From JACNKJ01 sp964344565 (GTDB lineage: Bacteria > Krumholzibacteriota > Krumholzibacteriia > JACNKJ01), in contig CAYFNT010000006.1 of the NCBI GenBank assembly GCA_964344565.1, forward strand, positions 1-64,000: 64,000 nt of DNA. Direction: 5' to 3'. Under the pieces are notes generated by a model, which was given only the letters and a program-made list of their open reading frames with translations, had not been told where the DNA came from and made no database searches. Positions 22,953-32,113 of the stretch are shown one piece after another (the stretch's first letter is position 1; each line of letters opens with the position of its first letter). Position numbers and translations under genes: made by a program.

Positions 22953-24163
22953 GATACCACCTCTTCGGCGCTGGAGAGCGCGTCCACGCCGGGCAGGAGC
23001 TTGCCCTCCATGAGTTCGAGGCTGGCGCCGCCCCCCGTGGAGATGTGGCTCATGCCGCCCTCCAGTCCGAGCTGCTTCACGGCGGCCACCGAATCGCCGC
23101 CGCCCACCACCGTCACGGCGCCCTTGGCGGTGGCCTCGCCCATGGCGCGGGCCATCTCGAGGGTGCCCTGGGCGAAGGGCTTCACCTCGAAGACGCCCAT
23201 GGGGCCGTTCCAGAAGATGGTCCTGGCCGCGCGCAGCTTGTCGCCGTAGAGCTCCACCGTGGCCGGGCCGATGTCCAGGCCCATCCAGTCGTCGGGGATG
23301 TCCGTGGGCAGCACCACGCGGGTTTCGGCGTCGGCCTTGACCTCGGGGGCCACCAGCACGTCCACCGGCAGCAGCAATTCCTTGCCCAGCTCCTTGGCCT
23401 TGCGGGTGATCTTCAGCGCGATCTCGAGCAGCTGTTCGTCCAGGATGCTCGCCCCCACCGACAGGCCCATGGCCTTGAAGAAGGTGAAGGTCATGCCGCC
23501 GCCCACGAGGATGCTGTCCACGTGATCCATGAGGTTCTCCATCACGGGAATCTTGCCCATGATCTTCGCCCCGCCCAGCAGGGCCACGGCCGGACGCTGG
23601 GGCTCGTGGAGCAGACCGCCGAGGAACTCCAGTTCCTTCTCCAGCAGCAGGCCCGCGGCGCGGGTGTCCATGAGACGCGCCATGCCCTCGGTGGACGCGT
23701 GGGCCCGGTGTGCGGTGCCGAAGGCGTCGTTCACGTAGATGTCGGCCATGCCCGCGAGCTGGCGGGCGAAGTCGGCGTCGTTGCCCTCCTCCTCGGCGTG
23801 GAAGCGCAGGTTCTCCAGCAGGAGCACCTCGCCCTCCTTGAGCTCGGCGATGGCCTTCTTCGCATCCTCCCCCACGCAGTCCCGGGCGAAATGCACCGGC
23901 GCGTCCAGAAGCTCGGCCAGACGATCGGCCACGGGAGCCAGACTCATCTCGAAGACGTACTTGCCCTTGGGACGTCCCAGATGACTGGCCAGCACGACCC
24001 GGGAGCCGGAATCAAGTAGCATCCGGACCGTGGGCAGGGCCGCGCGGATGCGGGTGTCGTCGGTGACTTCCTGGCGATCGTTGAGGGGCACGTTGAAGTC
24101 CACGCGCACGAAGACGGTCTTGCCGACGGTCTTCAGGTCGCGGACGCTGAGTTTGGCGAGCAT
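22949..24163 (-). CDS. pgk: Phosphoglycerate kinase
   Basis: 404 residues from the ATG at 24163, which has GGGAGGATGAC upstream. RVDFNVPL, SHLGRPKG, the nucleotide-binding LGGAKI and the WNGPMGVFE block identify it. It transfers phosphate from 1,3-bisphosphoglycerate to ADP. The reading frame is open upstream all the way through comF, with no stop codon between them, yet pgk has its own ribosome-binding site and a good internal promoter. The free Pgk polypeptide is therefore likely the main product. Confidence 0.95.
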   Translation of the reverse strand: MLAKLSVRDLKTVGKTVFVRVDFNVPLNDRQEVTDDTRIRAALPTVRMLLDSGSRVVLASHLGRPKGKYVFEMSLAPVADRLAELLDAPVHFARDCVGEDAKKAIAELKEGEVLLLENLRFHAEEEGNDADFARQLAGMADIYVNDAFGTAHRAHASTEGMARLMDTRAAGLLLEKELEFLGGLLHEPQRPAVALLGGAKIMGKIPVMENLMDHVDSILVGGGMTFTFFKAMGLSVGASILDEQLLEIALKITRKAKELGKELLLPVDVLVAPEVKADAETRVVLPTDIPDDWMGLDIGPATVELYGDKLRAARTIFWNGPMGVFEVKPFAQGTLEMARAMGEATAKGAVTVVGGGDSVAAVKQLGLEGGMSHISTGGGASLELMEGKLLPGVDALSSAEEVVS

Positions 24164-24919
24164 GTCATCCTCCCGAACGGCCTGAGTATCCTGAGAAAGG
24201 CGGATAGCCTTGGGAAAAAGGTAGTCAGCGCCGCTTCCGACTGTCAAGGGTCGATCCAGGCGGCGCTCGGGCACGCGGCCCGCCACCAGCGCGGCGCAGC
24301 GGCCCGCGGCCTCCGGACCCAGGGCCCCGCGACAGGCGAGGAGGGTGGCGCCGGTGGTGACGAGATCGTCCACGATCACGAGGCTGCCCTCCCCGGGCAG
24401 TGCCCCGCGGCGCCGGAACTCGCCGGCGGCGAGGCGATGCCGCTCGGACCTGTCCCGACCGGCCTGCCGCCCGGCGAGAAATCGTCTCGTCAACAGGCGT
24501 TTAGGGCGCGGCAGCTTCAGCCGGCGGGCGATCAGTTCGGCCAGGATCCGGCTCTGATTGAAGCCGCGGTTCAGCCCCCGGAGCGGCGAGAGCGGAACCG
24601 GTATCAGATGCCAGGGCTCGGGCCACCCGCTCGCCGCGAGACGCTCGGCCATGGCCCGGGCCAGCAGCGTGGACGGCGCATCGTCGGAAGCGTACTTCCA
24701 GGCCTTCACCAGTCCCAGCAGGCGTCTTTCGGCCTCGAAGGCGGCCAGCAGGGGGTAGTCCGGGTTGAGCTGACGCATCCCCCTATCGGGCCTCAAGGCT
24801 TCCCGACAGGACGTACAGAGCAGGGGAATGCGTCCGCCTTCCAGGCGACCGAAGGAGAAGGTTTCTCCGCAGCCGTGACAGCGGCTGGGGAAGAGTCTGC
24901 CGAGAAGGTCGTCGAACAT
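24164..24919 (-). CDS. comF: ComF-family phosphoribosyltransferase, in frame with pgk and lacking a stop
   Basis: About 252 codons run straight into pgk. The N-terminus has the zinc-binding pairs CHGCG and CTSC, followed by the ALKAWKY-like block LVKAWKYASDD. The PRPP-binding loop VIVDDLVTTGATL lies near residue 190. ComF homology should end near residue 220, and the last 30 codons look like untranslated DNA that contains the pgk promoter. ComF proteins aid DNA uptake or processing, often with no competence phenotype known. Either a ComF-Pgk fusion of 656 residues is made, or a stop codon has been lost or mis-sequenced. Confidence 0.85.
24218..24247 (-). promoter_or_regulatory. Promoter of pgk inside the comF frame
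   Basis: On the minus strand TTGACA (24247-24242), an 18-base spacer and TACCTT (24223-24218). It lies about 55 bases upstream of the pgk ATG and would let pgk, tpiA and secG be expressed apart from the cell-shape genes. Confidence 0.8.
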
Positions 24920-24950
24920 GGCCTCGAAGGGGTCGAGGTCGGCGGAAGGG

Positions 24951-25748
24951 TCAGGGCGATTCGAGGGCCCGGTCCATGGCCTGGAGGGGAGCCGCCATGC
25001 CGGTCCAGTAGGTGAAGGCCGCCGCGCCCTGGCCCAGGAGCATGGCGCGCCCGTCGGCGGCCTTGCAGCCGCGTTCGCGACAGGCCCGAAGCCAGGGCGT
25101 TTCGTGGGTGACGAGATCCATCACCGCGGGACAGCCCTCCGCCGACAAGGGCGGCAGGGCGTCGGCCTCGTGCAAGCCCAGGCTCGTGGCCTGGATCACC
25201 GCGTCGACCTGCCCCGGTTCCTTGACCATGGCAATTTCGGTGCCCGCGACATCGAAGGCACCTGCGAGATCGCGGGCCCGCCCCTCATCGCGATTGAGGA
25301 TGCAGACCCGGGCGAGCCCCATGTCGATGAGGGCCGCGAGCACCGCCCTCGCCGCGCCGCCGGCGCCCAGGATCAGGGCGCTCTTCCCCTCGAGGGCGCC
25401 GAAGTGATCTCGGGCGGCGCGGGTGAATCCCTCCAGGTCGCTGTTGTGGCCCTGCCAGGTTTCGCCCGTCCAGCGCAGGGTGTTCACGGCGCGCAGGCGC
25501 CGGGCCTCCGGGCTGAGATCCTCGAGCAGGGCGAAGCCCTCCTCCTTGAGGGGCACCGTCAGGTTGAGGCCCCGGAAGCCTTCTTCGGCCAGACGGGGCA
25601 GCCGCTCCGCCAGTTCCCCGGCGGGGCAGCGGATGAGTTCATAGCCGCCCTCCAGGCCTGCGGCGGCGAGGGCCGCGTTCTGCATGTCCGGCGACCTGGA
25701 GTGAGCCACCGGGTCGCCGAGCAGGGCCAGTTTCCAGGGAGCGCTCAC
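24951..25748 (-). CDS. aroE: Shikimate dehydrogenase
   Basis: 265 residues from a GTG that overlaps the lgt stop (GTGA). The substrate site SRSP near residue 18 and NLTVPLK with its catalytic Lys are present, as are GHNSD and the NADP-binding GAGGAARA. It reduces 3-dehydroshikimate to shikimate with NADPH in aromatic amino-acid synthesis. It sits between lgt and comF in the long operon, without other aro genes nearby. Confidence 0.94.
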   Translation of the reverse strand: MSAPWKLALLGDPVAHSRSPDMQNAALAAAGLEGGYELIRCPAGELAERLPRLAEEGFRGLNLTVPLKEEGFALLEDLSPEARRLRAVNTLRWTGETWQGHNSDLEGFTRAARDHFGALEGKSALILGAGGAARAVLAALIDMGLARVCILNRDEGRARDLAGAFDVAGTEIAMVKEPGQVDAVIQATSLGLHEADALPPLSAEGCPAVMDLVTHETPWLRACRERGCKAADGRAMLLGQGAAAFTYWTGMAAPLQAMDRALESP

Positions 25749-26569
25749 GCCACGGCCTCGCGTCGCTTCAGGGAAAGGATCCACACGGCCAGGCCGCTGA
25801 CGATGAAGCCCACGCTCACCCACTGGCTCACGGTGAGCCCCCAGAAACCGCTGCTGGCCGAATCGTACCAGCGGAACTGGTCCATGATGATGCGATGGAT
25901 GCCATAGAGGGTGAGGAATTCGGCGAACATGGCGCCGCGCAGCTTCACGGCCCTTTCCACGACGAGCACGAGGACGAAGATGAGCAGGGCGCCGAGGGCC
26001 GAGTAGAGTTGTGTCGGGTGAATGAGCGGCGAGGCGGGCAGATCGGCGAAGTGATGCCCATGGGACAGCAGCACCTCGCGCCCCATCTCGCTGGCCTCCG
26101 AACCCTCGGGGAAGTGCATGCCCAGGGACGAGTCCGTGGGCAGCCCGAAGCAGCAGCCTCGTAGGAAGCATCCCAGGCGCCCGATGGCGATGCCCATGGC
26201 CAGGCTCGGCGCCACGCCGTCGGACACGTCCAGGTAGCTGAGGCCCTGTTTGCGCACGTAGACCCACACGGCGACGATGGGCAGCAGTATGCCGCCGTAG
26301 AGGGTCATCCCTCCTTCCCAGATGGCGAAGATGCGCAGAGGGTTGCCCGAGAAATGCTCCCAGTGGAAGGCCACGAAGAAGAGCCGCGCCCCCAGGATGG
26401 AACTGATGAGGATGATCTGGAAGAGGTCCAGTATCACCGGCTGGCCCACGCCCGTGCGCTGGCGGATCTTTCGGCCCGAGAACCAGAGGGCGAAGAGGAA
26501 GGCCAGGGCCAGCAGCACGCCGTAGGGATGCAGGTGCAGGGGGCCGAGGCGGAAGGTGTCCGGAAACAT
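25745..26569 (-). CDS. lgt: Prolipoprotein diacylglyceryl transferase
   Basis: 274 residues with about seven membrane helices. The signature GRLGCFLRGCCFG (about 139 to 151) contains the conserved Arg, and YGGI earlier and HPTQLY later are the other Lgt blocks. The enzyme moves diacylglycerol from phosphatidylglycerol to the lipobox cysteine of prelipoproteins in the inner membrane. It follows rodA after 54 bases and overlaps aroE. Confidence 0.95.
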   Translation of the reverse strand: MFPDTFRLGPLHLHPYGVLLALAFLFALWFSGRKIRQRTGVGQPVILDLFQIILISSILGARLFFVAFHWEHFSGNPLRIFAIWEGGMTLYGGILLPIVAVWVYVRKQGLSYLDVSDGVAPSLAMGIAIGRLGCFLRGCCFGLPTDSSLGMHFPEGSEASEMGREVLLSHGHHFADLPASPLIHPTQLYSALGALLIFVLVLVVERAVKLRGAMFAEFLTLYGIHRIIMDQFRWYDSASSGFWGLTVSQWVSVGFIVSGLAVWILSLKRREAVA

Positions 26570-26623
26570 GTCGTCCTTTCTTTCCCGCGAAGCTAGCCGC
26601 CCGAAGCGGCGGCGGCAAGGCTA

Positions 26624-27922
26624 CTAGTAACGAGTCCAGTTGCGGGAGATGTTCATCTGCACGCCTACCAGAAAACAAGTGGACATGAGCACGCTGCCGC
26701 CGAAGCTGAGCCCGGGCAGGGGCAGGCCCGTGACCGGCGCCAGCCCGATGGTCATGGCCACGTTCACGAAGACGTGGAAGAGTAGGTAGGCGCTCACGCC
26801 CACCGAAAGCAGCGCCGCGAAAGGCTGCCGCACCTTGGCGGCAAGCTTAATACCTTCCACGATCAAAAACGCATAAAGCCCTAATACTAATGTAGTTCCG
26901 ACAAAGCCGAACTCCTCCCCGAGCACCGAGAAGATGAAGTCCGTGTGCCGGGCGGGCAGGAAGGCCAGCCCCTTCTGGGTGCCTTCCAGGAAGCCCCGGC
27001 CCAGAAGTCCGCCCGAGCCGATGGCCACCTTGGACTGGAAGATCTGGTAGCCCGCGCCCAAGCGGTCCAGGTCGGGATCGAAGAAGACCAGGATGCGCTT
27101 CTGCTGATAGGCCCGTAGCGATCCCCAGAGCAGGGGCACCATGAGCCCCGTGGCCACGCTGGCCACGAACCAGAGGATGCGCTCCAGGCGTCCCATGACC
27201 GGATAGAGCAGGGTCACCGCCAGCAGGGCCACCATGAAGGCCCCCCAGGCCCAGTGGGGCATGCCGAAGCCCTCGCTGCCCACGGTCTGGCCGTAGAGCA
27301 CGATGAAAGCGCTGAGCGCCGGCGCACACATGATGAGAAGGCGGCGAAGATCGAATCCCTTCCAGACGAGCATGGGGATGACGAGCCAGAGGAAGGTCAT
27401 GGCCGTGCCCAGGTCGGGCTGCCGCAGCACCAGGAAGGCCGGCGGCAGGACCAGGGCCAAGGCGCCGGCCACCACCCGAAGGCGATTGGGATCCCCCTTC
27501 CTCCGGGCCAGGTAGGAGGCGAGCATGAAGATCATCAGGATCTTGAAGAACTCCGAAGGCTGCACCCCCACCGGCCCGAGCACCAGCCATCGATGGGTGT
27601 CCCCCCGCATGGGCGGCAGGATGAGAATGGCCAGCAGCAGGCCCAGCCCCAGCCCGTACAGGATCTTCGAGAGGCTGTCCTTGAAGACCCAGAAGGGAAT
27701 CATGGAACCGGCGAAGGTGGCCAGAAGGCCCAGCACAGCCCACATGATCTGACGCCGGAAGAAGGCCCGGCTGATGGTGTAGCTGTCGCGGGCCTCGTCC
27801 AGGCTGTAGCTGCCCGGCGGCGAGGTCACCGAGTAGAGCATGAGCAGGCCCGTGCCGAGGATGAGCAGGAGCGGCAGCAGGAAGCGCGGATTCAGGACGG
27901 CCGGCTGAAGGCGGAAGCTCAT
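26624..27922 (-). CDS. rodA: RodA peptidoglycan glycosyltransferase
   Basis: 432 residues of the SEDS family, with about ten membrane helices. QPDLGTAMTF carries the catalytic-type Asp, and FVGTTLVLGLY and the terminal GLPLPGLSFGGS loop are family blocks. It polymerises the glycan strand for elongation together with PBP2. The ATG overlaps the mrdA stop as ATGA. An internal patch (about 26,849-26,905) is only about 39% GC and uses TTA, GTA and ATT codons rare elsewhere in this gene. Confidence 0.95.
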   Translation of the reverse strand: MSFRLQPAVLNPRFLLPLLLILGTGLLMLYSVTSPPGSYSLDEARDSYTISRAFFRRQIMWAVLGLLATFAGSMIPFWVFKDSLSKILYGLGLGLLLAILILPPMRGDTHRWLVLGPVGVQPSEFFKILMIFMLASYLARRKGDPNRLRVVAGALALVLPPAFLVLRQPDLGTAMTFLWLVIPMLVWKGFDLRRLLIMCAPALSAFIVLYGQTVGSEGFGMPHWAWGAFMVALLAVTLLYPVMGRLERILWFVASVATGLMVPLLWGSLRAYQQKRILVFFDPDLDRLGAGYQIFQSKVAIGSGGLLGRGFLEGTQKGLAFLPARHTDFIFSVLGEEFGFVGTTLVLGLYAFLIVEGIKLAAKVRQPFAALLSVGVSAYLLFHVFVNVAMTIGLAPVTGLPLPGLSFGGSVLMSTCFLVGVQMNISRNWTRY

Positions 27923-29706
27923 GGCAGAAGCCCCCTTCGCTCCTCCAGTTCACGCCATTTCTCGACCAGGCGCCGGAAGATGGGCGCCACGTCGCTGCCG
28001 TGCTCCCCGTGCTCGATGATGATGGCCACGGCGATCTTCGGATCCTGGGCCGGGGCGTATCCGCAGAACCAGCCGTGTTCGAGGCCGTGGGGATTCTGGG
28101 AGGTGCCCGTCTTCCCCGCCGCGCGCATGCCCGGCACCTTACTGGCCCGGGCCGTGCCCCAGGTGCCGTGAAGCACGAGTTCCAGTCCCTCGCGCACCCG
28201 CGCCAGGTGACTGCTGTGCAGGGACAGGTCCTCCGGCGGCGCGGCTCGATAGGGCTGGCCCCTCTCCTGTCCCTCGCTGCGCAGGAGCAGATGGGGCACG
28301 GGCAGCCTGTTGCCGCTGGCCATGCCCGCGTAGAAGCGCGCCATCTGGATGGGCGTGACCAGCACCTCGCCCTGCCCGATGGCGATGTTCCAGAGCAGGC
28401 CCCGCGACCACTTCCTGCGCCCGTAACGTTCGTCGTAGTAGTCGGTGTCGGGAATGAGTCCGCGGGCCTCGAAGCCGAGATCCAGGCCCGTGGGCGAACC
28501 CAATCCGAAGCGCCGGGCCATGCGGGCCATGTCGTTGGCGCCGAGGGCCTCGCCCACCTGGTAGTACCAGACGTCGCAGCTGCGCTCCATGGCGTGCTCC
28601 AGATCCAGGGCTCCGTGCCCCTGTTCCAGCCAGCACCGGAAATAGCGCCGGCCCAGCTGCAATCCGCCGAAGCAGGACTCCAGTTGCCCCAATCGATTCA
28701 GGGTGCCCTGCTCCTGGGCCGCCAGGGCGATCACCGGCTTGTAGGTGCTGCCGGGGGGATAGGTGGCCTGCAGGGCGCGATTGAAGAGCGGCCGTTCGGG
28801 ATCCGTGCTGAGATCTTCCCAGAGCTGGGCGGGAATGCCTCCCGTGAACAGGTTGGGGTCGTAGGATGGACTGCTGGCCATGGCAAGAACCTCGCCCCTG
28901 TCCACGTCCATGACCACGCCGGCGCCCCGTCCCCAGGCCGTCAGGGCGCTGTCGAGCAGGGCGGTCAGTTCGATATCGAGGGTGAGCACCAGGGTCTCCC
29001 CCGGCACCGGCGGCACGAACTCCACCGTCTCGAGCAGGGTGCCGCGGGCATTGACGAGGAAGAGCTCCTTGCCGTCCCGACCGCGCAGGCGCTCCTGCCA
29101 GCGCTGCTCGGCGCCGGATCGTCCCACCAGGTCTCCGGGGAAGAAGGGCTCGTCGCTGCCTCGCTTGGCGAGCACCTCCTCCTCGTTCACCTCGCCCACG
29201 TATCCCAGGAGGTGCCCGCAGAGTTCGCCGTGGGGATAGTTCCGCCGCGCCCAGTCCCGCAGCTTGATCCCCGGCAGCTTGTGGATCTGCTCCTCGAGGG
29301 CCAGCAGGGCCGGGCGCGGCAGGTCGCGCTCCAGCACGGCCCGGGGCAGCTCCGATTCCCGCGCGAACTCCACGCGGGCGAGCAGTTCGGCCACCGGCCG
29401 CTCGAGGATGCTCGCCACCCGCGCCAGGAGCGTGGAATCGGCGTCGTGGGCCTTGAGGCTCAGGGACAGTTCGCAGGCCGTGAGGTTCTCGGCCAGCACC
29501 TGTCCGTTCCGGTCCAGGATGCGCCCCCGCGCCGAGGGAATTCGGCGCTGTTCGAATCGGTTCTCCCTTGAGTGGCGCCGATAGTTCTCGAAGTCGAGGA
29601 TCTGCAGGTAGAAGAGGCGGCCCAGCAGGATGGCCATCATCAGCGTCACCATGAGGATCAGACGACCCTGCGGCCCCTGGAACTGCTTGCCGCTAGAAGT
29701 CCACAT
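27919..29706 (-). CDS. mrdA: Penicillin-binding protein 2 (class B transpeptidase)
   Basis: 595 residues. One N-terminal membrane helix (about 16 to 34) is followed by a dimerisation region and the transpeptidase domain. The active-site motifs are STYK (in PPGSTYKP), SCD in the SxN position, and KTGTS near the end. It cross-links peptidoglycan during cell elongation with RodA. Its start lies 14 bases inside mreD. The SxN motif has Asp, as in many PBP2 proteins. Confidence 0.95.
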   Translation of the reverse strand: MWTSSGKQFQGPQGRLILMVTLMMAILLGRLFYLQILDFENYRRHSRENRFEQRRIPSARGRILDRNGQVLAENLTACELSLSLKAHDADSTLLARVASILERPVAELLARVEFARESELPRAVLERDLPRPALLALEEQIHKLPGIKLRDWARRNYPHGELCGHLLGYVGEVNEEEVLAKRGSDEPFFPGDLVGRSGAEQRWQERLRGRDGKELFLVNARGTLLETVEFVPPVPGETLVLTLDIELTALLDSALTAWGRGAGVVMDVDRGEVLAMASSPSYDPNLFTGGIPAQLWEDLSTDPERPLFNRALQATYPPGSTYKPVIALAAQEQGTLNRLGQLESCFGGLQLGRRYFRCWLEQGHGALDLEHAMERSCDVWYYQVGEALGANDMARMARRFGLGSPTGLDLGFEARGLIPDTDYYDERYGRRKWSRGLLWNIAIGQGEVLVTPIQMARFYAGMASGNRLPVPHLLLRSEGQERGQPYRAAPPEDLSLHSSHLARVREGLELVLHGTWGTARASKVPGMRAAGKTGTSQNPHGLEHGWFCGYAPAQDPKIAVAIIIEHGEHGSDVAPIFRRLVEKWRELEERRGLLP

Positions 29707-30205
29707 CGTCTTCCTCGCGGAAGATCTGCAATCCGCCGCTGAACACGAAGACGACTCCCAGCACGGCCAGATAGACCGCCAGGCTGATGGCGCTCACCGG
29801 CAGGCCGTGCTTCAGCCATTGCAGGAAGAGGAAGAGGGGCGATCCGCCCAGGGACATGATCAGGAAGAGCGCCTGGGCCAGGAGCGCTCCGGGCAGGAAG
29901 AGCATGACGCGCATGGCGAGGCTGCCCCGGTCGACCCGATCCCGCATGGCGCCCAGGAAGTATCCGCTGACGCCGAGGGCCAGGGAGCTGGCGCCCAGCA
30001 GTTGATAATCCGCCAGGTCGCGCAGCAGGCCGATGCCCAGACCCCAGAACAGAGCCGGCAACTTGCCGCGGCGGATGGCGATCCAGAAGACCAGCATGTA
30101 GGGGAAGTCGGGAGCCAGGCCCCAGGGCGAGATCAGGCGCTCCAGCAGCGGATGAAGGAGGAAGCAGAGAAGCAGGACGGCCAGCTGCGGACGGCTCTCT
30201 CTCAT
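29693..30205 (-). CDS. mreD: Rod shape-determining protein MreD
   Basis: 170 residues and five predicted membrane helices. Sequence conservation in MreD is weak; the call rests on the hydrophobic layout, the P-D-F-P-Y-M-L block (about 33 to 39) typical of MreD, and the position between mreC (ATGA overlap) and mrdA. It links MreC to the elongation complex. Confidence 0.85.
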   Translation of the reverse strand: MRESRPQLAVLLLCFLLHPLLERLISPWGLAPDFPYMLVFWIAIRRGKLPALFWGLGIGLLRDLADYQLLGASSLALGVSGYFLGAMRDRVDRGSLAMRVMLFLPGALLAQALFLIMSLGGSPLFLFLQWLKHGLPVSAISLAVYLAVLGVVFVFSGGLQIFREEDDVDF

Positions 30206-31059
30206 GGCGCCTCCTCCTCCGCCGGCACGTCTTCCGGCTCGGGATCGAGGGGATAGCCCGGGGCTCCCTCGCCTACCCGGGTGACCACGAAAAGACTCTC
30301 GAGGCTATTGAGAGGCGCGGCGGGCCGGATGAGCACCTCCATGCGCAGGGCGCCGGGAGTGCGCCTCACCTCGCGCACGGTGCCCAGCAGGAATCCGCCG
30401 GGAAACTCGCTGCCCAGTCCGCTGGTGACGAAGCGGTCGCCCACCTGCACGTCCTCGCCGGGATCCACGCGATCCACGTGGAAGCCCAGGCGCGGATTCC
30501 ACTTGAAGGCTCCCAGCACCCGGCTGCGCAGATTCCGCGCGCCGAGGGTGAAGGTCTTGCTGCCCAGGAGCAGCACCTGCGAGCGCTGGGGCTCCATGTA
30601 CTCGACGCGTCCCACGAGACCTTCGTAGCCCACCACCGGCATGCCCAGCTCGACTCCGTCGGCCGAACCCTTGTCGATGCGCACGAGGTTCCGGTCCTGG
30701 AAGGTGAGGGGATAGCTCAGAAGCTCGGCGGGAAGGAAACGGTAGGCCTCGCTGCCGGCGAAGCCGAGGAGTTCGCGCAGGCGCTCGTTCTCGCGCCGGA
30801 CCTCCTGGATGTGCGCCCACTGGTGCTCCTGGTCGCGGAGTCGGGCGCGCAGCTCCTCGTTCTCGAAGCCCCACTGGCCCAGGCTGTGGCCCAGCCAGGC
30901 CAGTCCGTCAGAAGGCGCGTAGAAGACCGTGGCCACCCGGCGGGCCAGTTCGAAACGGAACTCCTCGGAACTGGTTCGGAGGACGAAGGCGAGGATCACG
31001 CAGAGCAGAAGAAGGCCGCGATCCCGGTAGCGTTGCAGGAGCAGTCCGGGTCGGGGCAT
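30202..31059 (-). CDS. mreC: Rod shape-determining protein MreC
   Basis: 285 residues. A short cytoplasmic start is followed by one membrane helix (about 14 to 30), a coiled coil (about 60 to 100, ENEELRARLRDQEHQ), and the periplasmic beta-domain with the conserved KGSADGV and GLVGRV blocks. It scaffolds the elongasome in the periplasm. A single base separates it from mreB. The C-terminal 25 residues are a Glu/Pro-rich tail. Confidence 0.93.
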   Translation of the reverse strand: MPRPGLLLQRYRDRGLLLLCVILAFVLRTSSEEFRFELARRVATVFYAPSDGLAWLGHSLGQWGFENEELRARLRDQEHQWAHIQEVRRENERLRELLGFAGSEAYRFLPAELLSYPLTFQDRNLVRIDKGSADGVELGMPVVGYEGLVGRVEYMEPQRSQVLLLGSKTFTLGARNLRSRVLGAFKWNPRLGFHVDRVDPGEDVQVGDRFVTSGLGSEFPGGFLLGTVREVRRTPGALRMEVLIRPAAPLNSLESLFVVTRVGEGAPGYPLDPEPEDVPAEEEAP

Positions 31060-31060
31060 C

Positions 31061-32095
31061 TCAGCTTTCCGGGCCGTGCATCACGACCTGCTCGTACTCG
31101 TCGAGGTTGTCCAGGATCTTGCCCGCGCCCAGCACCACGCAGGTGAGGGGATCGTCCACCAGGTTCACCGGCAGGTTGGTCTCGTCCTTGAATCGCTCCT
31201 CGATGCCCTTCAGCAGGCTTCCGCCGCCCGTGAGCACGATGCCGCGATCGACGATGTCCGCGGCCAGTTCCGGCGGCGTATGCTCCAGAGCGCCCTTGAG
31301 AGCGCCCACGATGGCCGCCAGGGGCTCTTCGAGGGCCTCGCGGATCTCGTCGCTGGTGATGCGCAAGGTGCGCGGCAGACCGTCTCCCTGGTGCAGGCCC
31401 TTCACTTCCATGGCCAGTGTCTTCACCGAGGGATGGGCGTTGCCGATCTGGGTCTTGATGGCCTCGGCGGTCTGCTGGCCGATCATGAGATTGTATTTGC
31501 GGCGGATGAAGTTGATGATGGCCTCGTCCAGTTCGTCCCCCGCCACGCGGATGGACTGGTCGGTGACGATGCCGTTCAGGGCGATCACCGCGATCTCGCT
31601 GGTGCCGCCGCCGATGTCGACGACCATGTTGCCGGCGGGCTTGTCCACGGGCAGGCCCACGCCGATGGCCGCGGCGATGGGCTCGCTGACCAGATAGACC
31701 TCACGGGCGCCGGCGTGCTCGGCGGAGTCGCGCACGGCGCGTTTCTCCACCTCGGTGATGCCGCTGGGCACGCAGATGATGATGCGCGGCCGGATGAAGG
31801 TCTGCCGCTTGCGCGCCTTCTCGATGAACTGGCGCAGCATGATCTCGACCACGGCGAAGTCGGCGATGACGCCGTCCTTCATGGGCCGGATGGCCTCGAT
31901 GTCCGGATGGGTGCGGCCGAGCATGAGCTTGGCGTCCTCGCCCACCGCGTGGACCTTGCGCGTGCTGGCGTTCAGGGCCACCACGCTGGGTTCGTTGAGC
32001 ACGATGCCCTCGCCCCGTACGAAGATCAGGGTGTTGGCCGTACCGAGGTCGATGGCGACGTCGTTGGTGAAGTAGCGCGAGAATTTTCCGAGCAA
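31061..32095 (-). CDS. mreB: Rod shape-determining protein MreB (bacterial actin)
   Basis: 344 residues. The actin-fold phosphate motifs are present: IDLGTANT near residue 16, VDIGGGTSEIAV in the middle, and the adenosine motif LTGGGSLLKGI. It forms membrane-attached filaments that guide wall synthesis. It is 18 bases after radC and leads the mreBCD-mrdA-rodA block, so the organism is probably rod-shaped. Confidence 0.98.
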   Translation of the reverse strand: MLGKFSRYFTNDVAIDLGTANTLIFVRGEGIVLNEPSVVALNASTRKVHAVGEDAKLMLGRTHPDIEAIRPMKDGVIADFAVVEIMLRQFIEKARKRQTFIRPRIIICVPSGITEVEKRAVRDSAEHAGAREVYLVSEPIAAAIGVGLPVDKPAGNMVVDIGGGTSEIAVIALNGIVTDQSIRVAGDELDEAIINFIRRKYNLMIGQQTAEAIKTQIGNAHPSVKTLAMEVKGLHQGDGLPRTLRITSDEIREALEEPLAAIVGALKGALEHTPPELAADIVDRGIVLTGGGSLLKGIEERFKDETNLPVNLVDDPLTCVVLGAGKILDNLDEYEQVVMHGPES

Positions 32096-32113
32096 GGCCT
32101 GCCTCGTCTCTGC

